From contig NZ_JOAP01000036.1 of the NCBI RefSeq assembly GCF_000720475.1, positions 31,239 to 95,238 on the forward strand: DNA of 64,000 nucleotides. Reading direction: 5' to 3'. This DNA is from Streptomyces aureocirculatus. GTDB taxonomy: Bacteria > Actinomycetota > Actinomycetes > Streptomycetales > Streptomycetaceae. How positions within the stretch are numbered: the first letter of the stretch is position 1; the number at the start of each line of letters is the position of its first letter. Made by a program: the position numbers and the translations under genes. The notes below the pieces were generated by a model, which was given only the letters and a program-made list of their open reading frames with translations, was not told where the DNA came from and searched no databases. This document shows, one piece after another, positions 26,971 through 38,314 of the stretch.

Positions 26971-27693
26971 GTGGATGCCTGGCTCAAAGACTCCACCGAG
27001 GTGGAGGCGTCATGGGTGACGGTGGACTTGGCGATCTTCACGGTCAGGGGCGATCAGCTGATGGTTCTCCTGATCGAGCGCGGGCTGGAGCCTTTTGATG
27101 GCTGGCCCGCGCTTCCCGGCGGCTACGTACAGAAGAGCGAGACGTTGCGCGAGGGGGCGCTGCGTGAACTTCGGGAGGAGGCCGGGATCGACGGCAGTCG
27201 CCTGCACCTGGAGCAACTCGGCGCCTATGGAGACCCGCTACGGGACCCGAGGGGAAGGGTGGTCACCATCGCCTATCTCGCGCTGGGGCCGGATCTCCCC
27301 ACTCCAGTGGGCGGAACCGATGCCAGGCGTGCCTACTGGGCCTCATTGTCGCAGCTAGTCAGTGAGGCGAAGGAGTTGGCGTTCGATCACCCGGTCATCC
27401 TCGCGGATGCTCTGGAGGAGGTCCGCAGGAAGCTCGAGTACACCGCTGTCGCCACGGCCTTCTGCGGCGAGTCGTTCACCTTGAGTGAGTTGCGCGCGGT
27501 CTACGAAGCGATCTGGGGGCAGCGTCTGGACCCGAGCAACTTCCGCCGCAAGGTGCTCAACACCGCAGGGTTCGTGCAGCCCACTGGGGAGCAACGGCTG
27601 CCCCCCACCGGCCGCCCGGCCGCCCTCTACCGGCGGGGGAGTGCGTGGCTGCTCAACCCGCCCTTGCTGCGCGGCAACGGGCACGCCGCATAA
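26971..27693 (+). CDS. NrtR-like Nudix-domain transcriptional regulator
   Basis: A 240-residue protein with an N-terminal Nudix domain and a C-terminal winged-helix region (about 155-235, with AVATAFCGESFTLSELRAVYEAIWG), the NrtR layout. NrtR proteins bind ADP-ribose or related nucleotides through the Nudix domain and usually repress NAD genes. Here the Nudix box is complete (GGYVQKSETLREGALRELRE followed by EAGI), so hydrolysis is possible as well as sensing. The GTG at 26971 follows AGGAG. No NAD biosynthesis gene is adjacent; the divergent nucleosidase operon is the likely target. Confidence 0.83.
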   Translation: MDAWLKDSTEVEASWVTVDLAIFTVRGDQLMVLLIERGLEPFDGWPALPGGYVQKSETLREGALRELREEAGIDGSRLHLEQLGAYGDPLRDPRGRVVTIAYLALGPDLPTPVGGTDARRAYWASLSQLVSEAKELAFDHPVILADALEEVRRKLEYTAVATAFCGESFTLSELRAVYEAIWGQRLDPSNFRRKVLNTAGFVQPTGEQRLPPTGRPAALYRRGSAWLLNPPLLRGNGHAA

Positions 27694-27813
27694 CCCTCCG
27701 CAGGCGCCGACCGACTCGCAAGGAGCGATCCTGGATGGAGTCAGAGGCGCCGCCGCGCCCCATCCGGACTCGCATTCGTTGCAGGCCAGACAGCACGCGG
27801 CGGCATCCGTCGC

Positions 27814-29343
27814 TCAGATGTCCCGGAACGTCTCGATCTGCGCTCCCACCGAGTTGAGCCGCTCCGCCAGGTCCTCGTACCCACGATTGATCACGTAGAC
27901 GTTGCGCAGCACGGACGTGCCCTCGGCCGCCATCATGGCGAGCAGCACGACCACGGCGGGGCGCAGCGCGGGCGGGCACATCATCTCGGCGGCGCGCCAG
28001 CGGGTGGGGCCCTCGACCAGGACGCGGTGCGGGTCCAGGAGCTGGAGGCGGCCGCCGAGGCGGTTGAGGTCGGTGAGGTAGATCGCGCGGTTGTCGTAGA
28101 CCCAGTCGTGGATGAGGGTCTTGCCCTGGGCGGCCGCGGCGATCGCCGCGAAGAACGGGACGTTGTCGATGTTCAGGCCGGGGAAGGGCATCGGGTGGAT
28201 CTTGTCGATGGGCGCCTCCAGCTTGGAGGGCCGCACCGTGAGGTCGATGAGGCGGGTGCGGCCGTTGTCCGCCGCGTACTCGGGCGTGCGGTCGTGGTCG
28301 AGGCCCATCTCCTCCAGGACCGCCAGCTCGATCTCCAGGAACTCGATCGGCACCCGCTTGACCGTCAGTTCGGACTCGGTGACGACGGCGGCGGCCAGCA
28401 GGCTCATCGCCTCGACCGGGTCCTCGGACGGCGAGTAGTCCACGTCCACGTCGATGGTCGGCACGCCGTGCACGGTCAGGGTCGTGGTGCCGATGCCCTC
28501 GACCTTGACGCCGAGCGCCTCCAGGAAGAAGCACAGGTCCTGGACCATGTAGTTGGAGGACGCGTTGCGGATGACGGTCGTGCCGGCGCTGCGGGCGGCG
28601 GCGAGCAGGGCGTTCTCGGTCACCGTGTCGCCGCGCTCGGTCAGCACGATCGGGCGGTCGGGCGTGACGTCGCGGGCGACCTCCGCGTGGTAGAGACCCT
28701 CGGTGGCGGCGATGTCCAGACCGAAGCGGCGCAGCGCGATCATGTGTGGCTCGATCGTGCGGGTGCCGAGATCGCAGCCGCCCGCGTACGGCAGCCGGAA
28801 GTGGTCCATACGGTGCAGGAGCGGGCCGAGGAACATGATGATCGAGCGGGTGCGGCGGGCGGCCTCCGCGTCCATGGCGTCCATGTCGAGCCGCGCGGGC
28901 GGCACGATCTCCAGGTCGACGCCCTCGTTGATCCAGCGGGTGCGCACCCCGATGGAGTTGAGCACCTCAAGGAGGCGGTAGACCTCCTCGATGCGGGCGA
29001 CCCGGCGCAGCACGGTGCGGCCCTTGTTGAGCAGCGACGCGCAGAGCAGCGCCACGCACGCGTTCTTACTCGTCTTGACGTCGATGGAGCCGGAGAGGCG
29101 GCGGTTGCCGACGACCCGCAGATGCATCGGGCCCGCGTAGCCGAGCGAGACGATCTCACTGTCGAGCGCCTCGCCGATACGGGCGATCATCTCAAGGCTG
29201 ATGTTCTGATTGCCGCGCTCGATGCGATTGACGGCGCTCTGGCTGGTGTTGAGCGCCTCGGCCAACTGCGACTGGGTCCAGCCACGGTGCTGCCGGGCGT
29301 CACGGATGAGCTTGCCGATGCGTACGAGGTAGTCGTCTGCCAT
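27814..29343 (-). CDS. murA2: HTH-fused UDP-N-acetylglucosamine 1-carboxyvinyltransferase (MurA2-type)
   Basis: A 509-residue fusion of an XRE helix-turn-helix (about residues 7-62, with WTQSQLAEALNTSQSAVNRI) to a full EPSP-synthase/MurA fold. The MurA active-site residues look kept: Lys93 in KTSKNA and Cys190 in GGCDLGTR (equivalent to the fosfomycin Cys). So it may both bind DNA and transfer enolpyruvate to UDP-GlcNAc. It is divergent from aconitase, as recalled for SCO5998/SCO5999. A 16-base palindrome 12 bases upstream of the start suggests autoregulation. Confidence 0.88.
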   Translation of the reverse strand: MADDYLVRIGKLIRDARQHRGWTQSQLAEALNTSQSAVNRIERGNQNISLEMIARIGEALDSEIVSLGYAGPMHLRVVGNRRLSGSIDVKTSKNACVALLCASLLNKGRTVLRRVARIEEVYRLLEVLNSIGVRTRWINEGVDLEIVPPARLDMDAMDAEAARRTRSIIMFLGPLLHRMDHFRLPYAGGCDLGTRTIEPHMIALRRFGLDIAATEGLYHAEVARDVTPDRPIVLTERGDTVTENALLAAARSAGTTVIRNASSNYMVQDLCFFLEALGVKVEGIGTTTLTVHGVPTIDVDVDYSPSEDPVEAMSLLAAAVVTESELTVKRVPIEFLEIELAVLEEMGLDHDRTPEYAADNGRTRLIDLTVRPSKLEAPIDKIHPMPFPGLNIDNVPFFAAIAAAAQGKTLIHDWVYDNRAIYLTDLNRLGGRLQLLDPHRVLVEGPTRWRAAEMMCPPALRPAVVVLLAMMAAEGTSVLRNVYVINRGYEDLAERLNSVGAQIETFRDI

Positions 29344-29354
29344 GGGCGCAGGTT

Positions 29355-29370
29355 ATCTCAGATATGAGAT
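29355..29370. promoter_or_regulatory. Palindrome ATCTCAGATATGAGAT before murA2
   Basis: A perfect 16-base palindrome 12 bases upstream of the murA2 start codon. It shares the ATCTC-N6-GAGAT frame with the site at 29893-29910 before aconitase. Candidate binders are the HTH of MurA2 itself or a MarR-type regulator. Confidence 0.6.
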
Positions 29371-29411
29371 GACGCACGCGCTGGGGTAGGCCATTGGTGG
29401 AGTGACCGGTT

Positions 29412-29508
29412 CCGGTCCCACGCGTTCGATTTCCGGTCCCGCGCGTTCGGCTTCCCGGTCCCGCGCGTTCGGCTTCCCGGTCCCGCGCGTTCGGCTTCCC
29501 GGCCCGCG
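29412..29508. repeat. 22-bp tandem repeats upstream of murA2
   Basis: Three identical copies of the 22-base unit beginning CCGGTCCCGCGCGTTCGG (29433-29498), preceded by a degenerate 21-base copy and followed by a partial one. The rest of the 700-base gap to aconitase is GC-rich low-complexity DNA (many GCGCGG runs at 29730-29835) with no credible gene. Confidence 0.85.
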
Positions 29509-29892
29509 TGTTGGCCCGAGTGGGGCTCAGGTGTCGCGGCGTACGCGGGAGTTCACTCGCGGCGCGCGCCGCCCGCGTCACCCGGGCGGCGCCGCGCTGC
29601 CTCGACGACACATCGCCGCCGTGCACCACTGTGCATCCGGCCACGGCGTGCCGCACTCCCGGACCGTCGGTATTCGGCCATCCGACGGTTCGCCACCCGC
29701 ACCGGGGCGGCGCATGCTGGAGGGGTGCGTGAAAAGCGGAGCGCGCGGAAAAGCGGGCGCGCGGAGAGGTGGGCGCGCGGAAGAGATGACCGCGCGGGCG
29801 CGCGGAAGGGCGACCGCGCGGGCGTGCGGGCACGCCGATATGGCGCACAGCACAGCCGCGCCTCGTCGCGACGCGCGGTGATGTACTAGAGT

Positions 29893-29910
29893 TATCTCGA
29901 CATCGAGATA
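29893..29910. promoter_or_regulatory. Palindrome TATCTCGACATCGAGATA before aconitase
   Basis: A perfect inverted repeat with 8-base arms and a CA spacer, about 140 bases upstream of acnA. It resembles the type of site bound by the MarR-family regulator TamR, reported to control aconitase (sacA) in S. coelicolor; I am recalling that and cannot verify the exact motif. Confidence 0.6.
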
Positions 29911-29965
29911 TCTGCCGAGGCGCACCGCGGCCGCACGCATCGCCAGTCCGATTGGTAAGGGTTAC

Positions 29966-32768
<2,803 letters not shown>

Positions 32769-32787
32769 GCGACGGCACACAGCAGGT

Positions 32788-32821
32788 GAGGGCCGCACCC
32801 CGGGGCAGGGGTGCGGCCCTC
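32788..32821. terminator. Perfect 14-bp hairpin after aconitase
   Basis: GAGGGCCGCACCCC pairs fully with GGGGTGCGGCCCTC around a 6-base loop, between the convergent acnA and the secreted repeat protein gene. Confidence 0.88.
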
Positions 32822-32834
32822 GTCCGTGGGGCCG

Positions 32835-33611
32835 TCAGCCCAAGGGCAGGCTCTTGACGGCGGTCAGGATCGGGATCAGGACGTAGTCGCCGTTGCCGGG
32901 GCCGCAGACGGGCCTGGTGTCGGCGGTGTCGGAGACGTTCGTCCCGGTCGAGTACCGGGTGTCGGGTGCCGTCACCACGCTCGTGAGGTGGCTCTTGTGC
33001 CGCTCCGAGTAGTACACGCACTGGTGCAGGTTGAGGTAGCGGCCCGCGTTCAGGTCCAGGGCCTTGACGCCCGAGAGCCCCGGATTGGGTACGTGGTTGC
33101 CGTTGCCCGGGCCGCAGGTGGGGCTGGTCTCGGGGGAGTTGGACACCTTCGTGCCGGTGGAGTACCGGCCGTCGCCGCTCGGCGTCACCAGGGTGGTGAA
33201 GCGGTCGGTGCTCGCGCTCCGGTAGTAGTCGCACTGCTGGAGGTTGAGGTAGCGACCGCTGCCGAGGTTCAGGGCCTTGACTCCGTGCAGGATCGGAATG
33301 GGTACGTGGTTGCCGTTGCCGGCGCCGCAGTTGGCGGTGGTGTCGGCGGTGCTCGATCGCTTGGTGCCGGTGGCGTACCGGTTGTCGGCGCTCGGCGTCA
33401 CGAAGGTGCTGAAGTGGTCGTCGAGGGTGCTCGCGTAGTACGCGCACTGGTGCAGGTTCAGATAGCCGGAGGCGGCGGCGCCGTCTGCCGCCCCCGCCGC
33501 CGTCCCCTCCGCCGAAGCCGCGGCGCCCGTGCCCGTGCCCGTGAAAGCGCCCATGCCGAGTACGACCGTGAGCACCGGTCCCGCCACGCGTCCGGCCGTC
33601 CATCGCCTCAT
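32835..33611 (-). CDS. Secreted protein made of three similar Cys-containing repeats
   Basis: A 258-residue protein with a signal peptide (RRWTAGRVAGPVLTVVLGMG, cleavage near AAASA) and then three repeats of about 70 residues. Each repeat has (G)RYLNLxQCxYY, a (Y/R)(A/S)TGT(K/N) segment, a second Cys in CG(A/P)GNG and a VKxLxL end. One disulphide per repeat is likely. ATG 33611 follows GGAGGACCAGGAC. I do not recognise the family; a surface or extracellular binding role is possible but not shown. Confidence 0.72.
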   Translation of the reverse strand: MRRWTAGRVAGPVLTVVLGMGAFTGTGTGAAASAEGTAAGAADGAAASGYLNLHQCAYYASTLDDHFSTFVTPSADNRYATGTKRSSTADTTANCGAGNGNHVPIPILHGVKALNLGSGRYLNLQQCDYYRSASTDRFTTLVTPSGDGRYSTGTKVSNSPETSPTCGPGNGNHVPNPGLSGVKALDLNAGRYLNLHQCVYYSERHKSHLTSVVTAPDTRYSTGTNVSDTADTRPVCGPGNGDYVLIPILTAVKSLPLG

Positions 33612-33638
33612 GTCCTGGTCCTCCCGCTGTAGTGGTTC

Positions 33639-33914
33639 GTGCAGCAAAGTTCGCAGGAGTGGGTGGGGCGCCGGTATCCCGAGATCTGGGGGATTGACTC
33701 GACGGCTTCGCTGGTGTTCGCGCGTCACCATGTGTACGGCTCCACCGGTCGCAGCGAACGCGTCAAGCTCGGGGACGCGTTCTTCCGTAACGGGCCGCTG
33801 GGACTGTCGGCGAAGAGTACGGGCGGTGTGGACACCGGATTCAACCGGGAACCCGGGGGCACCCTGAATCGCGTCAGGGCCTTCGATGTCGCGAAGGCGC
33901 AATCGGCGTCCTGA
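33639..33914 (+). CDS. Possible small protein, uncertain
   Basis: A 91-codon frame starting GTG with mostly G/C third positions and a plausible soluble sequence (YPEIWGIDSTASLVFARHHV). No ribosome site is clear, and it lies only 27 bases from the divergent secreted protein start. It could be a real short gene or a remnant of a longer one. Function unknown. Confidence 0.3.
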   Translation: MQQSSQEWVGRRYPEIWGIDSTASLVFARHHVYGSTGRSERVKLGDAFFRNGPLGLSAKSTGGVDTGFNREPGGTLNRVRAFDVAKAQSAS

Positions 33915-33939
33915 GTGACCGTGCGGAAGGGTGGTTCTG

Positions 33940-34116
33940 GTGGGGAACGGTAAGGGTTCATTAGCGGCCCGGGAAATGGTCGATCTCGTTTACCGCGCGC
34001 GTGGGGGCGGGGGTGGGAGCGGAGGCGGAGGCGACATGCCCGGGTGGCTGATCGTGCTGATCGTGGTGCTCGCCGCCGTGGCCGTCGTTCTCACGCTGCG
34101 CGCCAGGCGCAAGTAG
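33940..34116 (+). CDS. Small single-pass membrane protein (resembles DUF6479-type)
   Basis: A 58-residue protein with a Gly-rich linker and one C-terminal membrane helix (MPGWLIVLIVVLAAVAVVLT) followed by RARRK, giving an N-out, C-in topology. The GTG at 33940 follows GGAAGGG by 8 bases. The resemblance to DUF6479 small membrane proteins is from memory. Beyond it, 34117-34341 holds nothing I can identify. Confidence 0.5.
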   Translation: MGNGKGSLAAREMVDLVYRARGGGGGSGGGGDMPGWLIVLIVVLAAVAVVLTLRARRK

Positions 34117-34341
34117 GCGGCCCGGCTCCTTGCCCTGATCGCCCCGCGCGGCGGCACATCGCTTGTCCGGATGGACGTACCGATACGTACGTGACTCCGC
34201 CTACGCTCGGCAACGGACGCTTCGGAGTCCCCGACGATCCCCTCGCCCTTTTCTGAGGGATGGGAGGGCGAGGAGCCGGGGGGTTGCACTACCTGTGGGG
34301 GGAGTGCAACCCGCCCGTGCGCCCTGGCGCCGCCGTGAGCC

Positions 34342-34734
34342 CTACCTCTGCGGTAGGCCGCCGTACGGCACTGTGATCAGCTCCATGTAGTGACCCGCGG
34401 GGTCCGTGAAGTAGACCCCCTTGCCGCCGTCATTGCGGTTGATCTCACCGGGCTGCTTGCCGTGCGGATCGGCCCAGTGCTCGGTGCCGCGCGCCGTGAT
34501 CTTCTCGTACGCCGCGTCGAACTCCTCCTCGGAGACGAGGAAGGCGTAGTGCTGCGGTGCGATGTCGGTTTCGGGGACGGTGGCGAAGTCGAGCGTGACG
34601 CCGTTGTCGAGTTCGACCGCGACGAACGGTCCCCATTCGGTACCGACTTCGAGTCCCAGCAGGTCCGCGAAGAAGGCGGCGGACTCCCGGTTGTCCCGGG
34701 CGTGGACGATCGTGTGGTTGAGCTGTACTGCCAA
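34342..34734 (-). CDS. VOC-family (glyoxalase/bleomycin-resistance-like) protein
   Basis: A 130-residue single-subunit VOC protein with two beta-alpha-beta-beta-beta modules: NHTIVHARDNRESAAFFADL at the N-terminus and GKGVYFTDPAGHYMELIT at the C-terminus. Likely metal ligands His and Glu are present (NHTIV, HYMELI). Start is TTG at 34734, with GGAGG 6 bases upstream; no ATG or GTG fits the domain start. Substrate unknown. Confidence 0.83.
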   Translation of the reverse strand: MAVQLNHTIVHARDNRESAAFFADLLGLEVGTEWGPFVAVELDNGVTLDFATVPETDIAPQHYAFLVSEEEFDAAYEKITARGTEHWADPHGKQPGEINRNDGGKGVYFTDPAGHYMELITVPYGGLPQR

Positions 34735-34863
34735 GGAATGCCTCCGAGGGCATCTCCCACACCTCCATGCCTCACCCGGACGGTGACCGGCACGCGATGC
34801 TGCCGGGGATCTTAGGCAGGGATCCGTCACGCTGTCGCGGCACGGCACTCGTGCTGCCTCGCC

Positions 34864-35466
34864 TCAGAACTCCAGCAGCGCCGCCAGATCGATCTCCACG
34901 GGGAAGGGCAGCTCGGTGCTCAGCTTGTCGCGGTGCACGGGGTGCATGGGGGCGGGGATGTAGGCCCGGGTCTCGGCGTGCTGCCAGTACTCGTGCACGG
35001 CGAGGCGGTTGTCCCTCTCCAGCTCCACGCGCCAGTAGCACGCCACTTCGGCCTCGGCGAACAATGCGGGCTTGCGGACGCGGTCGTCCTGACGTGAGCC
35101 GGGAGAGACCACCTCGACGGCCAGGGAGACCCGGTCGACCGGCACGCACTCGATCTCGAAGAAGTCGAGTCCCCGGGGGTCGAACACGATCACGTCGGGC
35201 TTCGGGACGTTCTGGTCGCCCACCATGACGCACTGTTCCAGGACCACGGAGTACGGCTCGGCGTGAGCTGCCTTCAGCGCGTCCGCGATGCCGTCCCGCA
35301 CCCGGTTGTGCCAGAACCTCGTCTGCCCACGAAGCGCAATCGCTCCGTCCACGAGTTCCCAGTCGAAGGGCAGCTCCAAGTGCTTGACCTGGTCGAAGTT
35401 CCAACCGTCGGCCGGCGGGAACATCCAGGTCTCTTCGGTGGCCCGCCCCTGCCGGTGTGTGGTCAT
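34864..35466 (-). CDS. Uma2-family (DUF820) PD-(D/E)XK nuclease-like protein
   Basis: A 200-residue protein of the Uma2 family, abundant in Streptomyces. The nuclease-like core is visible as VPKPDVIVFDP, then LAVEVVSPGSRQDDRVRKPALFAEAEVACYWRVE. ATG 35466 has GGGAG 6 bases upstream. No toxin-antitoxin partner is evident. Biological role of the family is unclear. Confidence 0.82.
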   Translation of the reverse strand: MTTHRQGRATEETWMFPPADGWNFDQVKHLELPFDWELVDGAIALRGQTRFWHNRVRDGIADALKAAHAEPYSVVLEQCVMVGDQNVPKPDVIVFDPRGLDFFEIECVPVDRVSLAVEVVSPGSRQDDRVRKPALFAEAEVACYWRVELERDNRLAVHEYWQHAETRAYIPAPMHPVHRDKLSTELPFPVEIDLAALLEF

Positions 35467-35590
35467 CACCGCTCCCATGGGTGCGAGTGTGGACGCGGGT
35501 ACGCGCCGTGGTCTTGTGTACGACGGTACCGTCACCCGAAGTGATGACGGGTGGGCCCGGGGCGCGTCGTGCCACGGTCGGCCTGCCTGG

Positions 35591-37627
35591 CTAGGGCCCG
35601 AGCCGGATCCCGCGTGCCGCGGCGACGGCGTCCAGGGCGCCGACGTGCCAGGTGTAGAAGTGCTTCGTCCCGTAGCAGAACGACAGCACGTGCTCGTACG
35701 CCTCCTCGGTGCCGATCCGCAACAGGGCCTGTACGGCGGGCTCGTGGGCGCCGAACCAGGAGTCGGGGCCCAGGAGAGCCGTCAGGGGGGTGAGGTCCCG
35801 TGCCGAGCCGCGTTCGGTGAGGGCGAGGGACGCCACCTCCCGGACCGGCGTCGATCGGGACAACCGGCGCGCACCGGAGGTCACGTACGCCTTCCCGTCC
35901 CGCAAGCCCGGCGGCGGCGCCGTGGCGAGCCCGAGCAGCGCCCCGGTCGTCTCCGCCCCGGGGTGGGCGGCGAGCGCCCCGACGAGCCGGTGGCCCACGT
36001 CCTCGGGCAGGCCGTCCGCTCCGGCGGCGAGCTGGACGAGGACCGGCAGCGCCGGGCCGCCGATCTCCCGCAGCGCCTGCACGGCGGCACGCGCGAGGTC
36101 CGGTTCGGCGCCTGGCGTGACGAACTCCCCGAGCGCGCGGGCGGCTTCCGGCACCGGGAAGGCGCCCAGGGCCACGACGGCCCGCCCCCGCACCGCCTCG
36201 TGCGGCGACCACGCGCAGGCGAGCACCACCGGCAGCGTGTCCGGCGCCCCGATCGAACCGAGGGCCCGCACGGCGTGCGCCCGCAGGGTGCCGGGCTGCT
36301 CCTCGTCCGTGGCCAGGGCCGCGAGGGGCGGGGCGGCGGCATCGTGCCGCAGGGCGCCCAGCGCGTCGGCGGCGGACGCGCGTACCCCGACCGGAGTCGT
36401 GTCGTCCGCCAGGGCCGACAGGAGCACCGGGGCCGCGTCCGTGCGTCCGGCGAGCCCCAGCACGCGCGCCGCGCCCCGCCGTCGGGCGACGGATTCGCCG
36501 GGGCGTGTGAACAGGTCGGCCAGTGCGGGCAGCACCAGTTCGGACAGCACCGGCTCCGGCAGCGCGGCCACGAGGTCCGCCACCGTGTCGCCGATGTGCG
36601 CGTCGCCCAGCGCCGCCACCAGCTCACCGGCGGCCCCGGCCCCCGCGTACGCGGCGAGCGCCCCGGCGGCGGCCCGGCGCACGGGCGGTGCCGCCGCCGC
36701 ACGCAGATGGTGCGTGAGCAGGGCGTGGTGTTCGCCGGGGTCCGGTACGGCGAAGAGGCCGGGTTCCGCCGCGATGCGCGCGCAGACCGCCGCCACGGCG
36801 TGCGGCGGGCACTCGGGGCCGTCCTGCTCCGACGCGCCGCGCAGCACGTCCCACAGGTGGGCCCGGCCGTCCTCGGTCCTGGCGAGCAGGGCCGTGGCGA
36901 GGCGGGCCGTGTCGGGGTCCGGGTCGCGCTGGGGGATGTGCAGGAGCTGCTCGACGGCCGGGTGGCGGTGCGGGGGCGGCCACTCGGCGGCGGGCAGCGC
37001 GTGCAGCGCCTGGACCGCGGCGCGGCGCAGGTGCGTGTCCGAGGCGGGGGAGTGCGCGAGGACGAGCAGGGCGGAGGCGGCCCGCGGGTCCCCGATCGCG
37101 CCGAGGGTGCGCACGACGCGTACCGCGAGCTCGGGCAGATACGCCCACAGCAGGGCCAGGAGGGGCGTCACGGCCTCCGGCGCCCGCAGCGCGGCAAGGG
37201 CGTCGAGCACCCGCACCGTCCAGTACCCCCGGCCGGACCGCAATCGCTCGCACAGGTCCACGAGACCGCGGACGACCTCCGGTCCACCGATGGCCAGCAG
37301 GGCTTCGCACGCGGGCTCGTCCAGTTGTTGACGGTCGTGGTCCGACTCGGCCAGGGTGCGAAGGATCAGGGGCACGGCCGACTCCACGCGCAGCCTGCCC
37401 AGGGACACGAGGGCGTGCCAGCGCAGTCCGGGGAGCGGCTCGTCCTCGCGAGTGAGACAGAGGCGCAGTGTCCTGACGACTTCCGGTGTGCGTACCGCGC
37501 TGCCCAGCATCGCGGTGGCGTACACGGCGGCGTCATGGTTCTCGGACCGCGTGGCCCGGCAAAGCCCCGCCACGTCGCCCGCCATACGCATGCGCATCAC
37601 CTCGGAGATGGACACCGCGCGCTCCAC
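35591..37627 (-). CDS. HEAT-repeat protein, copy A
   Basis: A 678-residue alpha-solenoid built almost entirely of HEAT-like repeats (for example PLPGLRWHALVSLGRLR, VRVVRTLGAIGDPRAASALL, VRASAADALGALRHDAAAP). No enzymatic motif is seen. It begins with a GTG that directly follows the stop of the small upstream gene (TGAGTG). It is clearly paralogous to the HEAT protein at 38315-40270 (shared VRALG.IGAPDTLPVVLACA blocks). It is the last gene of the six-gene operon. Likely a scaffold or binding protein. Confidence 0.8.
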   Translation of the reverse strand: MERAVSISEVMRMRMAGDVAGLCRATRSENHDAAVYATAMLGSAVRTPEVVRTLRLCLTREDEPLPGLRWHALVSLGRLRVESAVPLILRTLAESDHDRQQLDEPACEALLAIGGPEVVRGLVDLCERLRSGRGYWTVRVLDALAALRAPEAVTPLLALLWAYLPELAVRVVRTLGAIGDPRAASALLVLAHSPASDTHLRRAAVQALHALPAAEWPPPHRHPAVEQLLHIPQRDPDPDTARLATALLARTEDGRAHLWDVLRGASEQDGPECPPHAVAAVCARIAAEPGLFAVPDPGEHHALLTHHLRAAAAPPVRRAAAGALAAYAGAGAAGELVAALGDAHIGDTVADLVAALPEPVLSELVLPALADLFTRPGESVARRRGAARVLGLAGRTDAAPVLLSALADDTTPVGVRASAADALGALRHDAAAPPLAALATDEEQPGTLRAHAVRALGSIGAPDTLPVVLACAWSPHEAVRGRAVVALGAFPVPEAARALGEFVTPGAEPDLARAAVQALREIGGPALPVLVQLAAGADGLPEDVGHRLVGALAAHPGAETTGALLGLATAPPPGLRDGKAYVTSGARRLSRSTPVREVASLALTERGSARDLTPLTALLGPDSWFGAHEPAVQALLRIGTEEAYEHVLSFCYGTKHFYTWHVGALDAVAAARGIRLGP

Positions 37628-38308
37628 TCAGGCCCCCTCGCCCTCGTGCACCTGGTCCGACATCGCCACGTACAGCGGTGTCCCGACGACGATCGTCAGC
37701 TCCTCGCCGTCGTCCCGCGTCACGGTGGAACGCATCAACTGCCGCGCCAGGAAGTCGCAGTACACGGGCGGCACCGTCAGTCCCTCGGCCGCCTGTAGCA
37801 CGTCGTGCGCCACCATTCCCCGGCTCGGCATCCGGCCACCGCGCGACCGCACGTTGAACTGGCCCTCCCACTCCGGAGGGGCGTCCTGGAGCAGCCGGAA
37901 GAGCGACGGCAGCCCCGAGAAGCCGATCAGGCCCATCTCCGGCGGCGCCTCGTAGCCCACCAGGTGGTGGGCGGAGCCGATCAGCGCGACCACGGTGTCA
38001 CCGTCGCGGCCCGTCATCAGCGTCGGCGTGTTCACCTCGCCGTACCCCGCGATACGCAGCGCCAGGTCCCCCCGGAACCAGGCGGTGGGCTCCGACATCC
38101 AGCCGACGTCGGACTCCCGCTCCAGGTAGGACTCGACGATGTCAAGGCGGTCGTAGCGGCTGGTTTCGGTACGGGGCGACTGTACGGCCAGGCTGAGGAC
38201 CTTCAGGTCGACCTTGGCCTCGACCGCGAGGCGCTTGAGCAGCTTGGGCGGGATCTGCTCGTACAGCATGTCCACCTTGGCGGTGGAGACGTAGAGGTAG
38301 TAGCGCAT
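37628..38308 (-). CDS. SAVMC3_10250/DUF7019-like protein, copy A
   Basis: A 226-residue protein starting MRYYLYVSTAKVDMLYEQIP. Its first 100 residues are nearly identical to those of the paralogue at 40263-40898, and it retains SAHHLVGYE and a C-terminal IVVGTPLYVAMSDQ. I associate this N-terminus with the Streptomyces SAVMC3_10250 or DUF7019 family, from memory. Mixed alpha/beta, no membrane helix, unknown function. It is always paired here with a HEAT protein gene immediately downstream. Confidence 0.72.
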   Translation of the reverse strand: MRYYLYVSTAKVDMLYEQIPPKLLKRLAVEAKVDLKVLSLAVQSPRTETSRYDRLDIVESYLERESDVGWMSEPTAWFRGDLALRIAGYGEVNTPTLMTGRDGDTVVALIGSAHHLVGYEAPPEMGLIGFSGLPSLFRLLQDAPPEWEGQFNVRSRGGRMPSRGMVAHDVLQAAEGLTVPPVYCDFLARQLMRSTVTRDDGEELTIVVGTPLYVAMSDQVHEGEGA

Positions 38309-38314
38309 GGGGGG

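Noticed and set aside
29402..29881. 159-codon plus-strand frame in the murA2-acnA gap
   Set aside because: It runs through the 22-base repeats and GCGCGG low-complexity DNA, is Arg/Ala/Gly/Ser filler with no domain, and has no ribosome site.
33725..33961. 78-codon minus-strand frame in the gap after the secreted protein gene
   Set aside because: It overlaps both the better plus-strand frame at 33639 and the small membrane protein start; amino-acid content looks random.
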